NCBI GenBank assembly: GCA_001586965.3
Contig: LUCW03001516.1
Location: forward strand, 1-39,123
Origin: Sphaeroforma sirkka
Lineage: Eukaryota; Opisthokonta; Ichthyosporea; Ichthyophonida
DNA: 39,123 nucleotides
Direction of reading: 5' to 3'
Position 1 is the stretch's first letter. Every line of letters starts with the position of its first letter. Below the pieces are notes generated by a model that worked only from the letters and a program-made list of their open reading frames with translations, did not search any database and had not been told where the DNA came from. The translations under genes and the position numbers were made by a program. Below, piece by piece: positions 31,787-39,123 of the stretch.

Positions 31787-33862
31787 TTCCTGATCGCTGC
31801 CTATGGTTTCCCACGTTGCATCCTCTTCTAACTCACCCTGTTCGATTTCGTCTGGGTGTGCCAGTATGGAAGCAATGTGTGTGTCTGTAGGCGTGGTCTC
31901 CTCCTGCTCCGTTTGCTGGTCGTCCGAGTCTGTTAGAGCCGTAATGGTGTTGACCGCGGGCAAACTCTTATCGAAGGATACGCCTTGCTTAAATCCTCGG
32001 CCCGAGCTGGATGTGAATCCAACCCTTTTGTTCGACTGGTAGTGCTTGCAGGATGATATATGCCTGAAACTGGGTGGGGCACCCGCTCTGCACGCGTAAC
32101 ACGTGGTGGTCGTAGACGTGCTTGTGCGTTGTGTGCTGCCTCCTCCTGTATTCGTATTCAAATTACGATCTCGTTGTTGGGCTGGAAACTGTCTACGCCT
32201 ATCCCCCACATTCATCTGTGTCCGTACCCGTTGTCTGAGGATGGCATCGGTTTCTTGTATGTCTGGATTTAAAATGCGGAGAAGGTCTTCAGTCTCCAGG
32301 TGGTCCCAACCTATGTGGTGTTGTAGCGTGCGTTCATACGTCATATTACCTGTCAGGTCCTCGAGGGCCTGTATGAGGCAGTGATTAAGCAACCGCTTTA
32401 GGAAAGTCCTTGCCCTTATCTGCTCGCTCCCAGGCTCTCTTGTGAACTTCCACAATCTTGTTCAAATGTTCCCTGGCTGACTCTACACCCTTGGTGCGGG
32501 ATTACCCTTCGCCAACTTCTTAAAGGTAGGGTCTACGGTGGCCTTGCTCTCATGTTGACAGATTTGGTCTATGACCTGTTCCGCCGGATATACCCTCAGC
32601 TCATTATGGTTGTCACGGAGATAGTCAATTGTGGCCTTTGCTGCCTTAAAATGTATGAGTACCTTATAGAACCAACGTACCATCCACGACTCATCTAGTC
32701 CTGAGACATGGGCGTTCTTCAGTGCCTCTTCTAGCGCCCCTCGTGTGTCTCTATCGGCTGTGCTGCTTAATTGATAACGGTCTAAAGGCCAATCGGGCCA
32801 TGTCCGTGGCTCCGGAGCTCTGTTCTTCCTGATAGCTTCCAATTGAGTATTCAACGCTCCTTTCAACGTATCGATCGTGGACGTTAGTAATGTACATCTT
32901 GGGACATCGTAGTTTCCCTGTGCTCGACAAAGTTCATCCACAAAGAAGGATATCTTCCCTTCGAGGCGTTGACACATGGCTCGGCGATGCTCGTTCCACT
33001 GCGCTGGTGTCATGATCGGCTCTCTCGCCTGTTCGTCTTTGTGCGGTCGTTTTCTGCTGCTGCCATGAACATTACCGTCGTCGACCTCACTAGACTTGCG
33101 CTTACCGTCGTCGACGTCACTATACTTGCGCTTACCGTCGTCAACGTAACTAGCCTTGCGCATATCCTGTATCGATCGCGCGAAGTCTCGGTGCTGTCGG
33201 CTGAGTTCCCATCGTCTACGTAGTTGTTTTCGTTCGGCTTCCCTATGATAATCCCCATGTGGGTCGCTCAAATATTGCTCTAGCTGTCGGCCCCTGATTT
33301 CGTCAGAGTTTTGCTGACGAGTGCCCGTGGCCCACCCTGACATATTTCTATGCCGTTGGACTTGTCGTTCATCCCCGTTGCCTGCGAGGGAATCCTGACT
33401 TGCACTGGTAAAACTCCCCGATCGAGTTCGCTTTCGAGTGAAATCTCGTTCAGGTGCTCGGTGAAAAGGCTGCCATGAATACGGTCTATCACCCGCTGAA
33501 TGAATGCCCGAAGTACCTCGGACATTGGCTACCCTGTGTCGCTCAGCTGCTGGTTCAGCAGACTTTGAACGACTAGTATGCCTAATCACAAATTGCACCT
33601 CACTGTCTTCTGGATCTGCTCTCCCTCTTGCCGATAAGCGAGACCCGTGCCCCAACTGATGTCGCCTGCTTGCTGCCTGGCCCACGTCTTGGTCTGTCTG
33701 TTCATGTCGCGGTTGTTCATCTCTTCGACGCGATGCTACTGTCTGGCGCGAAGAAGCTGTGCCTCCTTGGTGGGTCTGCTCGAAATCTGACAAAGATCTC
33801 TGGGTTGCTTTGCCGTCGCGACGAGTGCGTCGAGGGCTACGGGGTGTTGGACGCATAGGCAT
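31784..33862 (-). CDS. gag: Element 2 Gag (two compensating frame changes)
   Basis: ATG at 33862 gives a basic N-terminal domain, then a capsid-like region with PRTWPDWP (as in element 1) and ending in a variant knuckle (32048-32101) and an acidic tail to the TAG at 31784-31786. The open frame stops at a TAG (32483-32485) and a second stop just beyond, then resumes in the same frame from about 32395. Between the two, another frame encodes residues that match element 1, so one small indel and an opposite one about 90 bp later cancel. Length is about 690 residues. A 10-residue repeat of VDDGKRK type lies in the N-terminal half. Confidence 0.88.
32048..32101 (-). other. Variant zinc knuckle CX2CX9HX3C (element 2)
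   Basis: CYAC, nine residues, then H, three residues, C. Identical spacing to element 1 with different intervening residues except for an APP core. Confidence 0.7.
33071..33160 (-). repeat. Coding minisatellite in element 2 gag (30 bp)
   Basis: Nearly three copies of a 30-bp unit on the coding strand, giving VDDGKRK[YS]S[DE] repeats. The KRK groups look like basic nuclear-localisation-type clusters. Element 1 gag lacks the repeat, though its N-terminal domain has a PPNKRKRHR basic cluster (near 6000). Confidence 0.75.
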
Positions 33863-34679
33863 CTTGATGTTAAGACTTCGATGTATGGCTTTGTGTTGTT
33901 GATGAATAGTTGGTCCAGATTGAAGGAGTGTCGGCTATTATATAATAGTTGACTTCAGCCATTTGTGTTACACACTTTCTTCCGCCGTTCTCCTCTCGTG
34001 ATACCAAAATAGCTAATTATCATTGAATCATGTTGATGTCTACAAGGTCTGCTTGCGGGTCCCGAAAACTCGTTGCGCTCGAATACACCTTGCTCCTTGA
34101 TGATTGCTAATCATTTTGTTTGGGTTGGTTTTGTTAATGAGTACTCGTTTTGCTCTCCTTTGCTCTGTCTATAGGAGTAATTAAGAGTTGCTGATAGACT
34201 CGAAGCGTGTTCAATGATCAACCGCCTGTCGTGTTCTAGCGTTCTGAATGCTCCTTTAATCCAACCTTCGGACCACTGTACTCCAACATCAATCAAACGA
34301 GGCCTGCAGCCAGGAAGTTCAGGTCAAGGTTCCCAAGAATAACCTTGAAGCCCAAGGTAGATACATCGGTTATGAAGTTGGAAAACCAAAAAACAAATTC
34401 CTTATTCAAACCAACTTGAGTGTACTTGCACGATGCCTGATAAGTGCTGTCTACTTTTGCATGTACTATTTCTTCTGTACTTTGCAAGAGTCCGCTGCAT
34501 CTTGACGATTCGCCTTATACGTCGGTGATAACGTTCTCCTTAGTTTTCACCAACAATCATCATACAACCGTACCAGGCTATGTTGGTCCTACGGCTGATT
34601 CACTTACGTTGACTTCCTTTCTCTCTAGAATGGAAATTTAAGTATATATATATATATATGTATATATATATACGAAAAT

Positions 34680-34760
34680 GTATTCTGTCTTGTAACATCG
34701 GTAAATATGTCTTCTAGTTGTGTGTTGGTCGTGGGTTCGATACCCCCCCGTGATATTTTT
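34680..34760 (+). other. tRNA-like B-box string followed by T8
   Basis: GGTTCGATACC resembles the Pol III B box, and TCGGTA upstream resembles a D loop; a run of T follows about 12 nt later. I could not fold a cloverleaf: the acceptor and anticodon stems do not pair. It could be a decayed tRNA-derived SINE head, or chance. Confidence 0.2.
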
Positions 34761-35439
34761 TTTCTCTATGCTTTCGTGACCATCGAAGTTCGCGCATGCA
34801 ACGATGGCGAACATTCGACTCCGAGATATTTTCGAAAAAATCGATCTTCTAACCATGCCAGTCTTTTCGTCTAGCCAATTGATTACCAAAACTTGCTCCC
34901 GTAGTTGATATTTGTTGAAAATACGAGTTGAAATCGCATTTTTTCTGTCTCAGTTTCTCCCAAACTGTGCCTAGCTCCTCTTCTGCATTGCTACCTGTCT
35001 CACGCGCTTAATTCACACGTTTCCATTCTACGTCGCCTGACACTGTCGATTCTACATTGCTACCTGCTTTTCTTGATCACCTCTATCTGCCCTTTGTCGT
35101 CGCTGTACTCGCCCACACCTATGAAAATCTGCCATATCGACCTTCTCTACGCCAAATTACGTTCTTCTATACCCCTAACTGCGATACTGCATCATGTTCG
35201 TGTTGTGTGGATTGACTAGGCCAGTCAAAACATTGTTCAAACGTCCTATGACTGCTAATTAGTCAGAGGGAGGCCTTGATTGTCAACGACGGCCTGAAAA
35301 GTCGCATTGGAATTGAAGTATCTGGATTTTCGGACCGAAGATGGATTAAAAAATCAAAAGAAGAATGAATGGTTGTTGGGAAATGGTCGGATGACTAATT
35401 AATCTATAAAAATTTAGAAATAAAAAAATGCTAAAAATT

Positions 35440-35639
35440 GCATATATTACTAATCACTCCAATTTGCTCTAGATTTAAAATAATTTTAAAAATATGCATA
35501 AAATATAAATATATATATATAAATCACGCAAGTGTATCAAACCGAGCAAAACGGATATATATATAATCATATATATATATATATATATTATTATTTTTTT
35601 TAATAAAAATTAGTAGCATTCGACCGGATGGTCAGATAA

Positions 35640-35677
<38 letters not shown>

Positions 35678-35856
35678 GAAAAAAAAAAAAAGAAGAAATA
35701 AAATGCTCATCAGCTAAATAAAATGGGCACCTGTTAATTTCTGCATATATTACTAATCACTCCAATTTGCTCTAGATTTATAATAATAATAAAATCTGCA
35801 TGATGTATATATATATATATGAAAATCACGCAAACGTATCAAACCGAGCAAAATGG
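35440..35856. repeat. Direct duplication, spacing 303 bp
   Basis: The segment starting GCATATATTACTAATCACTC at 35440 recurs at 35743, each about 114 bp, both ending at AAACCGAGCAAAA. Homology probably extends further upstream through a diverged GGTCAGATAACTAAT-like string. The copies differ mainly in AT tracts. Confidence 0.85.
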
Positions 35857-35881
35857 AAGGTGGGGATTTCTTTTCACTTAT

Positions 35882-36037
35882 CTGTGCTCGGAAGACTTTG
35901 CTCCTGTCGTAGTTTGCAAGCTCCTTTCGGCTATCCGGTTCTGAGGGTGATCAACTCCCCTGTGCTCGGAAGACTTTGCTCCTGTCGTACTTTTACAAGC
36001 TCCTTTCAGCTACCCGGTTCTGAGGGAGATCAACTCC
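35882..36037. repeat. 78-bp tandem duplication
   Basis: Two adjacent copies starting CTGTGCTCGGAAGACTTTGC at 35882 and 35960. They differ at several bases and lie within the first 250 nt of the element 2 leader on the coding strand. Confidence 0.9.
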
Positions 36038-36095
36038 TGTAATTCGTCAAAATAAAATGAACTTCTCCGTCCACTATTATCCTCGAGATAAAATC

Positions 36096-36107
36096 GAATA
36101 ATACACC
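36096..36107 (-). promoter_or_regulatory. Segment complementary to the LTR 2 AATAAA region
   Basis: On the coding strand GGTGTATTATTC, 20 nt past the LTR, is complementary to GAATAAATACACC in the LTR (36189-36201) with one bulged base. This is the same geometry as in element 1 (19 nt past the LTR). Confidence 0.5.
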
Positions 36108-36127
36108 TAAAGTAACTAGTCGTAAAA

Positions 36128-36309
36128 TGTAGTAAACACATCAAAATACGATACTAAAACCTACTGAGTCTCCCCTGAGGCTCAGTGCGGTGTATTTATT
36201 CTTATATTTGATTGTCTACGTGGTCTACAAAATAATTCACCTCGTGTGAATTAATTGTAAACTAATTCTAACTCCACACTGATAGTGGTTTAAGGGGACT
36301 TTTACCACA
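36128..36309 (-). repeat. 5' LTR of element 2
   Basis: 182 bp. On the coding strand the order is: TGTGGT terminus, 8-bp inverted repeat (TAATTCAC/GTGAATTA, 36233-36253), TATA-like AAATATAAG, AATAAA (36195-36200), GC-rich hairpin (36163-36186), TTTACTACA terminus. Right flank is satellite from 36310. Confidence 0.95.
36163..36186 (-). promoter_or_regulatory. GC-rich U5 hairpin, LTR 2
   Basis: Outer stem ACTGAG/CTCAGT, one C/A mismatch, inner CTC/GAG around an A/G loop; the 3' LTR has the same stems with one C fewer. Position relative to AATAAA and LTR end matches element 1. Confidence 0.65.
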
Positions 36310-39123
36310 ATGGCAGCCTTGTATCAGTCGCGAGTGGCTCTATGGTGAAAGTATTATTAAATATCAATGGCTCTATGGTGCAAGTATTATTAAATACCAA
36401 TTGCAGCCTTGCACCAGTAACGAGTGGCTCTATGGTGAAAGTATTCTTAAATACCAATGACAGCCTTATATCAGTAACGAGTGGCTCTATGGTGAAAGTA
36501 TTATTAAATACCAATGGCAGCCTTGTACCAGTAACGGGTGGTTTTAAGGTGAAAGTAATATTAAATATCAATGGCAGCCTTGTACCAGTAATGAGTGGCT
36601 CTATGGTGAAAGTATTATAAATATCAATGGCAGCACTGTACCAGTAACGAGTGGCTCTTTGGTGAAAGTATTATTAAATACTAATGGCAGCCCCTGTACC
36701 AGTAACGAATGGCTCTATGTTGAAAGCACTATTAAATATCAATGACAGCCTTGTACCAGTAACGAGTGGCTCTATGGTGAAAGTAATAATAAATATCAAT
36801 GACAGTCTTGTACCAGTAACGAGTGGCTCTATGGTGAAAGTATTATAAATACCAATGGCAGCCTTGTACCAGTAACGAGTGGCTCTATGGTGAAAGTAAT
36901 ATTAAATATCAATGACAGTCTTGTACCAGTAACGAGTGGCTCTATGGTGAAAGTATTATAAATACCAATGGCAGCCTTGTATCAGTAACGAGTGGCTCTA
37001 TGGTGGAAGTATTATTAAATATCAATGGCAGCCTTGTACCAGTAACAAGTGGCTCTCTATGGTGAAAGTATTATAAATACCAATGGCAGCCTTGTACCAG
37101 TAACGAGTGACTCTATGGTGGAAGTATTATTAAATATCAATGGCAGCCTTGTACAAATAACGAGTGGCTCTATTGTGAAGGTATTATTAAATACCAATGG
37201 CAGCCTTGTATCAGTCGCGAGTGGCTCTATGGTGAAAGTATTATTAAATACCAATGGCTCTATGGTGCAAGTATTATTAAATACCAATTGCAGCCTTGCA
37301 CCAGTAACGAGTGGCTCTATGGTGAAAGTATTCTTAAATACCAATGACAGCCTTATATCAGTAACGAGTGGCTCTATGGTGAAAGTATTATTAAATACCA
37401 ATGGCAGCCTTGTACCAGTAACGGGTGGTTTTAAGGTGAAAGTAATATTAAATATCAATGGCAGCCTTGTACCAGTAATGAGTGGCTCTATGGTGAAAGT
37501 ATTATAAATATCAATGGCAGCACTGTACCAGTAACGAGTGGCTCTTTGGTGAAAGTATTATTAAATACTAATGGCAGCCTCATACCAGTAACGAATGGCT
37601 CTATGTTGAAAGCACTATTAAATATCAATGACAGCCTTGTACCAGTAACGAGTGGCTCTATGGTGAAAGTAATAATAAATATCAATGACAGTCTTGTACC
37701 AGTAACGAGTGGCTCTATGGTGAAAGTATTATAAATACCAATGGCAGCCTTGTACCAGTAACGAGTGGCTCTATGGTGAAAGTAATATTAAATATCAATG
37801 ACAGTCTTGTACCAGTAACGAGTGGCTCTATGGTGAAAGTATTATAAATACCAATGGCAGCCTTGTATCAGTAACGAGTGGCTCTATGGTGGAAGTATTA
37901 TTAAATATCAATGGCAGCCTTGTACCAGTAACGAGAGTGGCTCTATGGTGAAAGTATTATAAATACCAATGGCGGCAGCCTTGTACCAGTAACGAGTGGC
38001 TCTATGGTGGAAGTATTATTAAATATCAATGGCAGCCTTGTACAAATAACGAGTGGCTCTATTGTGAAGGTATTATTAAATACCAATGGCAGCCTTGTAT
38101 CAGTCGCGAGTGGCTCTATGGTGAAAGTATTATTAAATACCAATGGCTCTATGGTGCAAGTATTATTAAATACCAATTGCAGCCTTGCGCCAGTAAGGAG
38201 TGGTTCTATGGTGAAAGTATTCTTAAATACCAATGACAGCCTTATATCAGTAACGAGTGGCTCTATGGTGAAAGTATTATCTAATACCAATGGCAGCCTT
38301 GTACCAGTAATGAGTGGCTCTATGGTGAAAGTATTATAAATATCAATGGCAGCACTGTACCAGTAACGAGTGGCTCTTTGGTGAAAGTATTATTAAATAC
38401 TAATTGCAGCCTCGTACCAGTAACGAGTGGCTCTATGGTGAAAGTAATATTAAATATCACTGACAGTCTTGTACCAGTAACGAGTGGCTCTATGGTGAAA
38501 GTATTATAAATACCAATGGCAGCCTTGTACCAGTAAAGAGTGGCTCTATGGTGGAAGTATTATTAAATATCAATAGCTGACTTGTACCAGTAACGAGTGG
38601 CTCTATGGTGAAAGCATTATTAAATATCAATGGCAGTCCTGTACCAGTAACGAATGGCTCTATGGTGGAAGTACTATTAAAAACCAATGACAGCCTTATA
38701 CCAGTAACGAGTGGCTCTATGGTGAAAGTAATATTAAATATCAATACCAGCCTTGTACAAATAACGAGTGGCTCTATTGTGAAAGTATTATTAAATACCA
38801 ATGGCAGTCCCTGTACCAGTAACGAATGGCTCTATGATGAAAGAATTATTAAATATCAATGGCAAGCTTTGTACAAATAGCGAGTGACTCTCTATGTGAA
38901 AGTATTATTAAATACCAATGGCAGCCTTGTACCAGTAACGAGTGGCTCTAATGGTGGTATTGAAAGCCTCTATTATTAAATATCAATGGCAGCCTGTGTA
39001 CCAGTAACGAGTGGCTCTATGGTGAAAGTATTATTAAACACCAATGGCAGCCTTGTACAAAATAACGAGTGGCTCTATTGGTGAAAGTGTATTATTAAAT
39101 ACCAATGGCAGCCTTGTATCAGT
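36310..39123. repeat. Satellite array continued, about 49 monomers
   Basis: Same 57-bp monomer and orientation as 12833-27402, running off the window. The marker CAGCCTTGTATCAGTCGCG occurs at 36314, 37201 and 38090 (spacings 887 and 889 bp), giving a clean higher-order period of fifteen full monomers plus one of 33 bp. The variants present match the left edge of the main array, for example the rare TATTATCTAATACC at about 38275 and 14080. Confidence 0.97.

Larger units (their letters stand above)
33863..36127 (-). other. Leader of element 2 with repeats
   Basis: About 2.27 kb between gag ATG and 5' LTR, roughly 1 kb longer than in element 1. No gene is supported. It holds (TA)n tracts (34643-34672, 35560-35592, 35643-35673), a dispersed direct duplication at 35440-35553 and 35743-35856, and a 78-bp tandem duplication near the LTR. 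A tRNA B-box-like string lies at about 34730-34745. Some of the extra length may be a nested insertion or local duplications. Confidence 0.6.
27403..36309 (-). mobile_element. Element 2: related LTR retrotransposon, 8.9 kb, antisense
   Basis: Bounded by direct repeats of 179 and 182 bp which, on the coding (minus) strand, start TGTGGTAAAAG and end TTTACTACA, similar at both tips to element 1. Domain order is the same as element 1. It sits inside the satellite, with monomers on both sides. LTRs differ by two substitutions and three homopolymer-length indels. No target-site duplication is visible (left flank ends GAGTGG, right flank starts ATGGC). The leader is about 1 kb longer than that of element 1. 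Confidence 0.95.

Noticed and set aside
32969..33258. Plus- and minus-strand ORFs over the 30-bp repeat in element 2 gag
   Set aside because: They are alternative-frame readings of a coding minisatellite; only the gag frame matches the flanking Gag sequence.
34680..34760. tRNA gene
   Set aside because: A B-box-like string and a T run are present, but acceptor, D and anticodon stems do not pair; kept only as a low-confidence note.

Overview
This is a eukaryotic, repeat-dominated window with no recognisable host gene. It holds two nearly complete, divergent Ty3/gypsy-type LTR retrotransposons of one lineage, a decayed third copy, and a large satellite array with a 57-bp monomer. AATAAA signals in the LTRs, chromodomain-bearing integrases, long (TA)n tracts and a multi-kilobase satellite all indicate a eukaryote. 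I could not place it further; the lineage is not assigned here.

Layout. 1-4060: degenerate flank with a broken antisense pol relic (about 1690-2740) and two (TA)n tracts. 4061-12832: element 1 on the + strand (LTR, 1.28-kb leader, gag, pol, 3' region with two minisatellites, polypurine tract, LTR). 12833-27402: satellite, about 255 monomers, starting at the first base after element 1's 3' LTR. 27403-36309: element 2 on the - strand (3' LTR at low coordinates, pol, gag, a 2.27-kb repeat-rich leader, 5' LTR). 36310-39123: the satellite resumes and runs off the window.

How the elements are built. In both copies gag and pol lie in one reading frame separated by a single stop codon (TGA in element 1, TAG in element 2). 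Pol reads aspartic protease, reverse transcriptase, RNase H, a phage Dam-like N6-adenine methyltransferase domain with an NPPW motif, a zinc-binding D-D35-E integrase, a GPY/F module, and a terminal chromodomain with a short loop. Gag ends in an unusual CX2CX9HX3C knuckle. Each LTR pair is almost identical in substitutions (1 difference in element 1, 2 in element 2), so both insertions look young. Yet their ORFs carry many 1-2 nt indels, often in homopolymers or dinucleotide repeats. Either the consensus sequence is noisy or slippage is frequent; the proteins may be intact in the real genome.

Most notable: the methyltransferase-plus-chromodomain pol; a shared LTR/leader RNA architecture in which the AATAAA region can pair with a segment 19-20 nt beyond the LTR; conserved gag-stop-pol; and the fact that both elements abut the satellite at the same monomer phase (AATGGC). 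The satellite has an approximately 888-bp higher-order repeat near its edges and a homogeneous core. Chromodomain elements nested in satellite suggest heterochromatin, possibly pericentromeric or subtelomeric; that is inference.
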